A stretch of DNA of 64,000 nt from assembly GCF_965638725.1 (NCBI RefSeq), contig NC_134960.1, positions 6,140,501 to 6,204,500 of the forward strand. Reading direction: 5' to 3'. Below are positions 12,601-22,588 of this stretch, piece by piece. Numbering within the stretch: position 1 is the stretch's first letter; each line of letters starts with the position of its first letter. The position numbers and the translations under genes were made by a program. Origin of the DNA: Aptenodytes patagonicus. Its lineage: Eukaryota > Chordata > Aves > Sphenisciformes > Spheniscidae. The notes beneath the pieces are model-generated. The model was not told the origin of the DNA. It saw only the letters and a list, made by a program, of their open reading frames with translations, and searched no databases.

Positions 12601-15600
12601 ACTTTATAAATTCAGTGGAGGTTTTTTTTCCCCACTAGAGACTGTCCTTAGCCAAAACTCTTCAGATAAATAATGATCTCCTATACAAAACATTCAGCAA
12701 TGAGGACATTTAACATCTTGGAAATGTGTAACAGGTAGCAAAAGGAAGACTATGTATAGCTGTAATTGGAAATTGTATGAAGTCACTTACTGTTATATAA
12801 GTGTAATTTGTGCCTAAGGTTTGATGCAAGAAGTAAGAAAATTATAGAGATTGATTCTAAAAGCTTCATGCAACCATTTTATTGTTATTCAGAGTAATTA
12901 AACTGAGTTACTAATTTACAAAAAGTAAACAATAAATCACTCATTCTGTCCCTCAAATTTCACAAGTCAGGTCAAGGTAATGACAAACGAAGTTTGCAAC
13001 GTCTTCTAATAATGTAGCAAATGAACTTTATATTCAAGAAGCCTCCATAACTTCCCCCCATTACATAGATAGCTGTCTGAAAGCATACGGTTTGTGTAAA
13101 GACTGCATATACCATATGCACATATCACTTCACTTGCCACTGAAACAGTTGTGTCATGGGTGGAATGTGGCAACTCTACCCACACACAGTAATGTGATAC
13201 AACAGATGAAGATAGTGGAAAGCCGTGAAACTGCATGGAGAAATTTAAGTAGATTGAGTCCACCTCTACTTCAATGGGAATTAGATCAGGCCCCAAATGA
13301 GAATTTATGCATGACAGCTGGATTAACATATATATTTCCTGAAAGATAGTACCTTTATAAGCTGAAGAGTTCCATAGTGTCACCCTGGAGCATTAGTTCA
13401 TTTTTTATTAAGAGAGAAACCATCATTTTGTAATTCATGGTAATTTCCTTCAGGACATAGGTCTCCTTAGTTATCTCTTTTGAGTCCCGATCCTACTTAA
13501 TTTGCAAGGTACGAGACTGCAGCAGGGACAGCTCAGTGTATATCTGAGTTATAGTCCCCATATATTCTGGTTCATGAGTAGGAAACCGTGCAAGCGTAAG
13601 GGACCCAATTAAGTTAAAAGTTCAGCAGTCTTCCGTTTCAGTGAACTATCAGGCGTCAAATGATGATGGTATTATTGCATTTTCTTGCACAAGAAAAACT
13701 GCACACCCTCTTTTTTTTAAAACCATGCCCAAGCGGCAGTACCCCGCCTGTCTGATCTGCGGTGTGAAATCCTGGCACTCCTGAAGGCTGGAGCTTCCTA
13801 GCGGTCGTACGAAACTAAATCAGACATGCAGTGCCACGGTAGGGGGAAGCTTTACAGTGCAGGAGCACAGATGGGATCAGCTTGCAAGTAAATATGTTTC
13901 TGTTGCTAGAGAAAAGCATAGAAAGCAACAATGAATAAAGATGAAAAGTAAGATGCTGACAGAAGAAGGGAAAAAAACCGCCAAAAGGGGTACAAAGAGA
14001 AGAGGATATGGTAAAAGGACCAAAAAGCTGGACGGGTAGTTTGAGCGGCCGGCTCTCCACTAACGAGAATCCTTCCATCTTACATCGATAATGCCATTAT
14101 GTGGCATTTAACCTCTCAGTTGTGAGTCCATGACTGGGCATTCAAGTATTTCATCGCAATTTTCACTATTCACTCATACACACAAAAGCTCTTCCCATGA
14201 AAGGGAAAAGCCTTGTGCTCCTTTTGCGGTGCTTTGAATGCAACCAGGAGCTCTGCCCATGTAATGAATGCATGCAGGTCATACCTTTTACTTCTTTTTT
14301 CATATCATTAACTTAGTTTTAATATGAAAAGATGGTCATCTTCTTGGAGAACGGTAACCAAGAGTTGGAGAGGTGATTCTAGAGTCAAAAGTCTGTAAGA
14401 ATCAGCCTGTACCTAAAAAATGACAATGAGGAAAACAAGATCATGGTTCATAATTCCATCTTCTTAATAGTGTTCAGTTTTTAATATTTGATTAGGACAA
14501 GTAAGAATTATGGTATTCTTAGATCTGTTACTTTACTACTACAGCATAGCACAAATGCACACACTAGAAAATATTACTGTCTAAATGCTCCGTAGTCCTG
14601 CAAGCTTAAGGTAGAGAACAAGATTCAGCACACGTTTTAAACTGTTACAGTCCTAATAATAGATCAAATATCTAAGTAATTGTAACAGTCATCTAAACAT
14701 GGCATAAGCATCTCAGGTGGTGGCAGAGCTAAGTATTAGTATCCATAACTGGCAAAAAGGAGTTAGAAATTCTTCTCTCACTATGGAAGCGTTCATACTA
14801 AATGCAGATATTTCTAGAAAGAAAGCTTTTGATCATATTCAACTTCTTTTCAAGTACTTAGACCATTTTTGTGTAACAATGCATATTAAAGTAATGCTAA
14901 GGCTGCAAAGCCCTTACCTATAAATTGTGCCATCCCAGGATTAAAATTCCTTAATTCAGCTCTGTTGTGGATATGCATAAGGGGAGTTTTCAATTATCTT
15001 TTATATACAAGTCTTCTGGAAGCCACTGAACTCCATTCCATGCAGAGGAAAGCAGGAATATTAATTGCCTCAATGCCTTTTGTATGGGCCTTTCACTGTA
15101 GTTTTAATGCTCAATAAACACCAAAGATTTATCTTTACTATCCAACTGTGACAGAAGATGCTCTTACATTCACTCGGTAGATGGAGAACAGGCCATAAAA
15201 TTTAAGGCTGAAATCATTAAGGATGCAATGATTTTAGATGTACAATATGAGTGCTCCAAATCCTCATTTTTCAGAGTACCTGTCATTTTAGGAATGTCCC
15301 GTGTTCAGAGCAGTGATCCCACTGATCTCAATAGCCACGGAAGTTATCCTGCAGTTCAGATCCCTGTCTCTCTACCTGGATATATTGAAAATGTAGACCG
15401 TAATTAAGCTCTGCCCTCCTACTCGGGATCCCTCTCCTCCTCCCAATTACTCCCTTCTTTCCTCCTCATTATCTCCCCTGCTTTGCCATAACACTGCTCT
15501 CCTCCCCGCTTCATTTCTTGCCTCCAGTTACACTGTTTTTTTCACATTTCCTGGGCCCAGAAAGTGGGGGAGCGGAGAGCACTGAGCCTTTCCTTGTTCA

Positions 15601-18580
15601 CCTCTTCTGTAACCCCAGACACAAGAGCTTTCACAAGCCGTGACAGCTCTGAACCTGCTCTCTCTCAGGATGGGGTGATGTCTCTTCAGCTCACCCATCG
15701 TGTATGAGCCATGCAGGATGAAGGATCTGTCTTTTACTACAAAGAATGTAGAAGTCAAACAAGCCTCTACTGTACAACCGTATATAGATATTTCAAAAGA
15801 GCATAGCTTCACCAAATTTGGCGATTTAAACAAAGCAAAAAGTACCATAGCTCAGCCACAAAGACAACTCTCTGCCACAAGTTTCACATCCCTCTGTCAG
15901 TGCACGGAGGCAACAGGACCTCCAAACAGCTGTAAGTTTTGGTAAGATGGACCAAGTAGCGCTCCCCGAGTCCTCCCAGGCACCCTTCCAAGATCCTGCC
16001 TTGGATGCATGCACGAAGAGGGGAGATGACAGGGGTACTAAGAGTTTTTAAACTACTCACAGCAAGTATTTCTGGCTTCGGGTATAAGGTCAGAAAGGTT
16101 GTAAGACATTCACCTTCATTTTGTGGGACACATGGTTGTGTGTCACAAGCAAGGTTTGGCCCAGCTGGCCTTATTCCACAGCACAAAAAGGTATTTTTGT
16201 TTTAGGGCTAATGAATGAAAACTTAAGCTCAGAGTATGGTAAATTCAACGTTGTGTTAAAAAAAGGGACTAATTTCTGCTCTAATCCGATTGTCTTTAAC
16301 AGCAGTACTGTCCCGAACTCAGGACAACGGCACTCCACGCGACACAGCAGCTCCCGAGACGCATGGAAACTCTCATGGGCAGGCAAAAGATTAATGGGAA
16401 GGGCTCTCTTTTGATTGATGAATCTGTGACCTTGAGCAACAAGAGCACTTGCACGAAGTATATCTGCCATGCGAGACGGACAAAATGAAAGAGGCTCATA
16501 TTACACTCTCAGATCTCATTAAGCACCCAGACCAGAAACACCGATACTGGCACTGGCCATCTGCTCCAGTGTTTGCCTGGTTACAGGTCTGATAACACTT
16601 ACAGGGAGCAAAAGTTAATCATACGTACAGATGAGCAACAGCACTTCTGCACAGGAAATTCAGTGGAGCGTAACAGTTTCTAAAAAAAACCCCACATACC
16701 TGTTTTTACTTCATTCTGTCGTTTCAAACCACACAGGCAAGCTGGCAGTTCAAAGGAAAATTGTTGACGTAGAAGGCCACAACTTCAGACTCTTCAAATA
16801 TTGTTTTTTTTAATAAATAACCTGTAACGTTATCAGAAAGTTAATTAACTTGAAATCTGCCAAATTGCTGGATTCTCCTGTTAGTTTATATAATGGGCAA
16901 TAATACAGAATTATTTCTTAATTGCTTTTAAATTATTTCCTCTAATGCTCTTTTTTGCTTATCTCAGTTATTTGAGAATCACTAGTATTTTCTGCCATTT
17001 GTTCTCCACTTGCAGCGATGAAGGCCCTCGCCAGTAGACCTTTCCAAGTCTACTGTAATATTACCCCAGCGTCCATCCCCAAGGAATGAAGTTTCCCTGC
17101 AAGTGTTTTTCGAGAGACTTATGATCAGCTGAATTTTCTTTGCTGAGCAGCAATTCCTGGAAAATCCTGCAATGTATTCAAAGACTTTCCTACTGCTTTT
17201 GGAGAATTAGCTCTGAGCAAAACGATACAGTCTATTGAGGCCATATCTGACCTAGAAAGTATTAACTGAAGAATGTGCAGGACAGCTGGTTATCGGAAAG
17301 AAAAGACACGAAGCGCAGGAGAATGACATGCAGAGCTACTCGAGTTAGTTCTGAATGACTGTCAGCTCTCAAGAGCCAGCCAAGCCTGGGAAGCAGATAC
17401 GGCACCTCTGCCAGAGCCGGTGCCGCATCCCGTAATGGAGCTAGCTCAGATATCTCTAGCACAGGACTGCGCCATGCGGCGAGGAGATAGTTTATCATCC
17501 GAGAGCATTTCAGATACGTGATATGATAAGGCTGAACAGAAATCTGAAGTATAGCAGGACTATTTCCAACAAAGCGCCAAAGGGCTCAGCCTTTCAACAG
17601 AGGACGTTCTGCGATCAGGTTTGGTCTGCAGCGTGCGAGTCATCCTTTTCAGAGCGCTGCTCTTGATGGTCGTTGGTGGTGCTCCTCAGAAGCATGACCA
17701 GGTACCATCCTCCTTTAAATTATGTTAAAAGAGAATGCCTTGTTGCACAACAGTGTGAGCGCTGTTTATTTCCAGCTACCTACCCAGTTATACCTAAACA
17801 GATGAGGCTTCAATTCGTTTTTAGCTTTCCCAGTTCAGACATCGGGTTGTGCATCTGGGATAATGTTTTTTTCTTTACTATTCCTGTCGATGAGGTGGTG
17901 CATACCAAGTGCACATTTGCTGCTGCATCACCAATGCCTGAACATTTTAACTCTATGAAAATCAGAGGAAATCCTTCATTTGGAAGTCATTATTCACGAT
18001 TTTGGCCAGTATTACACCACGGATAGCGCTTCCCCACCGTCACTTCACCTAGCATCTCCCGTCTTACTGTAGAGTCTTGTTGCACAGGGGCAGCAATAAC
18101 AACACTTAACAAGAACGTCCTGAATTTTTCCAAATATCTTGGTACACATCCATCAATCGGTTCAAGGGAGAAAATGATGTGAGCCGTAACCCGAGTTTCA
18201 CAAAGGTGCTGATGGCAATTCTGGGGGCCATTTCACAGTGAACACTGTTCGTGCAAATGTCACAGCAAGGGATCCGGGGCGCTATTTTGCTATTAAAGAC
18301 ACAAACATATAAAAGATATCCTCTTTCCTAAAAAGCGTTCAGCACACCATCCACATTTTGTCTGAGCACATCTACTGCAAGTTTGAGTTCCTGATTCGGA
18401 CATTTGCAGGAGAATTTAAAAGTTCTTTTTCAAACAAGTGACTATTTTAGGCTTCCTGGACTCCTACTGGAAACCGTTTCCCTGCGATATACCATTTACA
18501 CCGGTTTCGTGCTTTACGATACAGCTGACACGTTACTTTCACCCACTTTTCTGCCTCCCCCTTCCCTCCTCGCCCGCGCG

Positions 18581-18593
18581 CCCCCCCCCCCCC
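18581..18593. repeat. Poly(C) and C-rich tract at island edge
   Basis: A C-run followed by about 150 bp of pyrimidine-rich, proline-codon-like sequence (to about 18740) marks the 5' edge of the CpG island. The long open frames it creates on both strands are compositional artefacts rather than genes. Confidence 0.7.
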
Positions 18594-18831
18594 AATTCCT
18601 ACGGAGGTACCCCAAAACATCCCTCCAAACGCCCTCCCCCACCTTTTATCATCCCCACTGCCCCCCTACCCCTTCCCCAGCTCCGCCGCAGCCCCCTCAG
18701 CCCCTCCGTCCCCCCCCACCCGCGGGTACCCCCGAGCTGTCCCCGGCCTCCTGCCCCCCCGCGTCGCCCACCGCGGCCGCGGAGCGTGCGCGGAGTGCGG
18801 GCGGCCTGGGCAGGCGGGGCGGAGGGAGAGG

Positions 18832-18869
18832 AGTAGGAGGGAGGAGGAGGAGGAGGAGGAGGAGGAGGG
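18832..18869. repeat. (GGA)n purine microsatellite in promoter
   Basis: About a dozen near-perfect AGG/GGA triplets lie just upstream of the probable exon 1 and are followed by a short (GCC)n run near 18884-18899. Such mirror-symmetric purine tracts are common in TATA-less promoters, and length variation here could affect transcription; that is inference. Confidence 0.8.
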
Positions 18870-18899
18870 CCGGCCCGCCCGCAGCCGCCGCCGCCGCCA

Positions 18900-19046
18900 G
18901 CGCCGCCATGATGCTTGTTTGCTTTCAATGAGTGTGAGGAGGAGGCGGGGGGGAGCTGCTCTCCCGTCCGGCCCGCGGCAGGAAACAAAGAGCCAGGCAG
19001 GCGGCGGAGCGAGGGCGGCGGGGGGACGGGGATGCTGCAGCCACAG
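18900..19046 (+). other. CNOT6: CNOT6 probable exon 1 (5' UTR), start uncertain
   Basis: A good donor, CCACAG|GTAGGG, occurs at 19047 inside the CpG island, directly downstream of the GC-box and GGA promoter region. This suits a non-coding first exon spliced over about 15 kb to the acceptor at 34211-34212. The 5' limit shown is arbitrary because the start site is not visible. The segment contains upstream ATGs at 18908, 18911, 18928 and 19032. The first pair opens a frame of at most 7 codons closed by TGA at 18929-18931; the other two stay open to the donor. None is in frame with the main ATG if exon 1 joins directly to 34213. Additional UTR exons in intron 1 are possible. Confidence 0.55.
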
Positions 19047-19084
19047 GTAGGGGCGGCCCCCGCCGCGGGGGGCGTCCGCGGCGC

Positions 19085-19330
19085 CTCGCCTGGAGGGGGG
19101 GCTCTCGCTCGGGGGGGCAGTACTTCGGGGGGGGGGGTGTACTGCTGTGGGGGAGGGGAGCGGCGTTATTACGGCGAGGGGGGAGAGCCTGCCTCAGAGT
19201 TTGGCGGGGGGGGGGGGACTCCCCCCGCGCTCTGTCGTTTGGGGGTGTCATGGGGGGGACGAGGCCCCTCTGGGCGTGAGGAGGTCCGGGGGGGTGGGGG
19301 TGGGGGGCGGCGCAGGGGGAAGCGCTGGGC
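19085..19330 (+). other. G-run cluster with G-quadruplex potential
   Basis: Immediately after the exon 1 donor the + strand carries many runs of four or more G separated by short loops, including stretches of 7 to 11 G at about 19127-19137 and 19205-19215. This pattern satisfies simple G-quadruplex rules many times over. Such clusters at the 5' end of intron 1 are common in CpG-island genes and may influence R-loops or pausing. No experimental claim is made. Confidence 0.7.
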
Positions 19331-19548
19331 CCCAGGCGGTTGTTGCTGCGAGGACGCCCGGGGGAGGCTCCGCTCCCCGGGGAAGCGGGTGGGAAATGTC
19401 TGGTACCGAAGCGGGGAGCGGCGGGGAAAGGGGGCTCCGCCGCCGGGAACTTGCCCGGCCACGGACCCCCGGCCGGAGGCCAGTAAACACCCACCCGGCG
19501 TGCGGGGGGGAGCCGGGGCGGGCGGCGCCTCGCGGGGAGCCCGGGTTT

Positions 19549-19556
19549 ATTTGCAT
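19549..19556 (+). promoter_or_regulatory. Octamer-like ATTTGCAT site
   Basis: ATTTGCAT is the reverse complement of the POU/octamer consensus ATGCAAAT. It starts a short AT-rich patch (about 19545-19690) that interrupts the GC-rich island. Single short matches arise by chance, so function is uncertain. Confidence 0.3.
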
Positions 19557-19969
19557 CGGGAAGGCAATTAAGAGAAATTACTATAATGGCATCTGGAAGC
19601 CTGAAGTTTTTTTTTTCGCTGTTGTTGTCGTTGTTTTTTCCTCACTGTGCAATTGAGTTTAAAATAATTAAACAAAGGCAGAGGGAAATGACATCAATCT
19701 GGTAATTGCCCGTCCACCCTCCGCGCGCGGCTTCCCCGCGTCTCTGCCTCCCCGGAGGCCGATTTCTCTCCCTGAGAGCACACCGAGGACCGGCCGCGCT
19801 GCCTGTCAGCGGAGCGCCTCTCCTGCTCCGGAAGGAGCTGCCGGCAGCCGCCCGCCCCGCCGGCAGCGGGAGCCGAGGCCTCGCTGGCGCCGGGGCCCGG
19901 AGCGGCCCTCGCTCGTTCCGGCGGAGGGAAACGGCGAGGCAGGCGTGGGGCGTGATTGCCAGCCGCGGC

Positions 19970-20015
19970 GGCCAATGGGGGAGCGCGGGAGGCGGGCCGA
20001 GCGCTGGCACGTGAG
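19970..20015 (+). promoter_or_regulatory. CCAAT box, GC box and E-box cluster
   Basis: Within 45 bp lie CCAAT (19972-19976), a GC-box-like GGCGGGCC (about 19991-19998) and a CACGTG E-box (20008-20013), a classic arrangement of NF-Y, Sp1 and USF/MYC-type sites. It is about 0.9 kb downstream of the probable exon 1 donor. It could drive an alternative first exon of CNOT6 or act as an intronic enhancer. A divergent transcript is also possible because NF-Y sites work in either orientation. Confidence 0.45.
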
Positions 20016-21354
20016 GCCGCGGGGCAGACGCATGCAGGGATAAACAGAGGGGAATTGGGGAGGGCGGCCCCGGGGGGGGGCGGGTGCTGCGGGAGGGGTG
20101 ATGGCACCCGTGACAGCGGGGGTCGGAGAGGCCGGGCGTGTTCAGGCCTCTGAACAGCAATCACGCTTTAATTGAGCTAATTAGGAGGGGAAATTTTTTT
20201 TTTTTAGTTATTTATTTATTTTTAGTCGGGTTTGTTCGGCTCGGGCAGGTGTCCGGGCACTGACAGACCTGAACTGGGCGCAGAAGCCCTGCGCGGCGTG
20301 CACCCTTCACGCGTGGGGCAGTGGGGCGGCAGCGCTCCGCGGTCTGCTGTCGCGCTTACGGGGCAGCTCGTCCCATGTATCATTTTATAGAGGATTTTAA
20401 GCCTGGGATCAGGCGAGGCTTTAGAAGAGTAGGTATCCATACACCTGTCTCTGTCTTGATATACATATATATTGTGAACGCGTGTTTTGTCAGCAGTTTT
20501 TCCGCAAACATTAAAAATTCATATGCAACCTACTTTGCTGTGTGTAATACAAGAAATACAGTCAGAACAAATACAGTAAAACAGAGGTTTTGTTATGTTT
20601 TTTTTTTAATACAGATATCTGTATTTCCACAAATGCATAGAAAATTGTATTACTGCAAATACAACTCCACAGACAGGTATTTGCTTTGTAACTAGAGTTG
20701 CAGATCATCAGGTTTTTTGTTTGATTTCTGGGGCTTATTTTCTTAATCTAGATTTCGCCACAGTGGGTAAGTAATTCAAAATTCAGGGGATTAAGAAATA
20801 CCTGTGGTATTTGTCTGGCTTAAATACAAAGATGTGCAAGTGTTGACTGGTAATTGAATTGTATCTCGCATTTTTTTTCATTCTAGAGCAGGTCTCGTAA
20901 TTGGGAATTTATCAACATTTCCACTGGGGTAATTTTACAGGATTATCCACCCTCTGTTCTTCCTGCTGGTTCATCTGGACTCTGTGGAGTTTGCTGCTAG
21001 CAATGAAGCCTTCTGTGGGGGTTTATTCATGCTATTACTGAAATGGAGCCCTTCGCATTCGGATTAACTCTTAATTCACTTTTCACCTGAATCGCTTGGA
21101 TCAGTCCATTTATAAAAAGGATACTACCATGCATCTCTTTTCTGTTTGCATTTTGAAGTTGAACTCTGAATACAGTCTTGATGTGTTCAGGCTGTTTACT
21201 TTGCTTGAATTTTAGAGGAAGAACTGAAATATAAAGATAGATGAGACTGTAATACTGCATGGGCAGGTAAATACTTTTGATGTTTTATATATGAAGACCT
21301 GAAGACATGTTACAAAGGGTCACGAATAGAATGAGCATGGTACCTTTCAAGGTA

Positions 21355-21470
21355 AAAATCACTAAGATCAGGCTGTACTAGATGTTAGGAAGACGTTCTT
21401 CTAAGCAAGTGCAATGTTCATGATGGAAACCACCGTCTTTAAAAGGGGGTTGAATGCTCCCAAGATGGAG
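21355..21470. repeat. Possible decayed CR1-type LINE fragment
   Basis: The segment contains GATGTTAGGAAGACGTTCTT, followed by wording reminiscent of the 3' body of avian CR1 elements, which typically carry a TATTAGGAAGAA..TTCTT block. The rest is strongly diverged and no intact 3' end or terminal microsatellite is visible. A repeat-library search would be needed to confirm it. Confidence 0.35.
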
Positions 21471-22572
21471 CAAACTAAAAATTCTTTCCCAACAGACGAA
21501 CAAAAGCATCTATTTTTAAAAGCATGGCAGTGTAAATAAAAATGGTCCTGTTAATCTATCACCAAAAAGCTAAGTATTTTTGTTTGTAGCGCAGTGTGTC
21601 TTATTTGGATTACAACCATGCCGAGGAGGCCGGGTGGTGAAGCAGAATTCCTCCTTCCAGTTGTGCAGTCCCTGCTGCAGAGGCCCTGGTTCTGTTTGCT
21701 AACAGACCGTTGAGTTTTAAATTGTTTTCTGTTTTTGTTGTGTAATTTTGGCTGCATACGTGTATATGTGCAGTCTGTACCGTTATATCCCTGGCCCAAA
21801 TGGTGCTGCCTTAAGCGAAGATCATACACAGATGATATCTTTATGAATTAAGATGCCTTTCAGTCTTCAGAATTGAAAGAATATACAAGAATTGTCACTT
21901 ATTTCCATAGGGTTTTTTTGCTAGGAGAAATATATAGTATTCAAAGGTTGCAATTGTGTGTGATGAGCTTGAAAAAACTACCACTGACCTTAAAACCCCA
22001 CAAGAATAATCTCAACAGACCCTACCTTTAGATTTTAGTCCTAGTTGCGGGAGACAGAGGTTGACCCTTGCCCTGTTGCATACAACATATCTGGGGGGGT
22101 TTTAATCCGTATATTGAGATTTTACACTACTTTCGGTGTCAAAATACTTTACTGACGTTACTGAATCCAGTCTAAATTTAGACTGCTTCATGGTGTAATT
22201 TTGAAAGCTTTATACATAAATTGCTCAAACTGAGTCACTGCAGGGTTTCATCTGTTTTGTATTCCTTCTTCAGCATTGGCGCTTCACACTTAGAAGCATG
22301 ATTATCGTACAATATCCTGCAAGATTATTAGCATTGTATTAGGTGACATAATTTATGTTCCTACATTGAAATTGGGTTGTAGAAGTCTACTCAACAGGGA
22401 AGCTTGGCATAAGCTTGGGGACCTGCACTCACAATTTCTACATTGAGCAATTTCTGCAGTTGAAGTCTTGAAGAGTTTACAAATGCTTAGGCAGGTCCCA
22501 TAGAAAAAGCTGTTTAAATGCTTAACGTGTACTTTTGAGCTACTAATTACACTTCCAAGATGGTGCTTATTT

Positions 22573-22588
22573 AAAAAAAAAAAAAAAA
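22573..22588. repeat. Poly(A) tract (A16)
   Basis: A 16-nt A-run within intron 1, with no recognisable retroelement body beside it. Confidence 0.85.

Larger units (their letters stand above)
1..18500. other. Upstream intergenic DNA, no gene supported
   Basis: Both strands were read for coding exons. Open frames here are short (125 codons at most), lack recognisable protein families and are not bounded by convincing splice sites. The DNA is moderately AT-rich with a few homopolymer runs, for example T18 at 5143-5160 and A23 at 9583-9605. A block near 12480-13450 and another near 14280-15300 are particularly AT-rich. A distant upstream enhancer or a non-coding RNA cannot be excluded. In mammals, as I recall, GFPT2 lies upstream of CNOT6 in the opposite orientation, but I recognise none of its exons here. 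Confidence 0.6.
18550..20130 (+). promoter_or_regulatory. CNOT6: CpG island promoter of CNOT6
   Basis: GC content rises abruptly from the AT-rich flanks and CpG dinucleotides become dense (runs of CGCG, GCCGCC and CGGGGC), falling back near 20.13 kb. This is the only such island in the window and it lies upstream of the CNOT6 coding exons on the same strand. A GC box (GGGGCGG) is visible near 18817, followed by a purine (GGA)n tract and the probable exon 1. No TATA box is seen, as is usual for broadly expressed genes with dispersed start sites. A second promoter-like cluster sits at 19970-20015. The exact transcription start cannot be fixed from sequence. Confidence 0.85.

Noticed and set aside
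13006..13383. 125-codon minus-strand frame in upstream DNA
   Set aside because: No conserved motif is seen and part of it overlaps repeat-like wording near 13260, so it is unlikely to be coding.
18404..20164. Many long open frames on both strands of the CpG island (up to 218 codons, proline-, glycine- and arginine-rich)
   Set aside because: They arise from GC-rich composition with few stop codons. The residues are low complexity, the frames overlap one another on both strands and no family is recognised.
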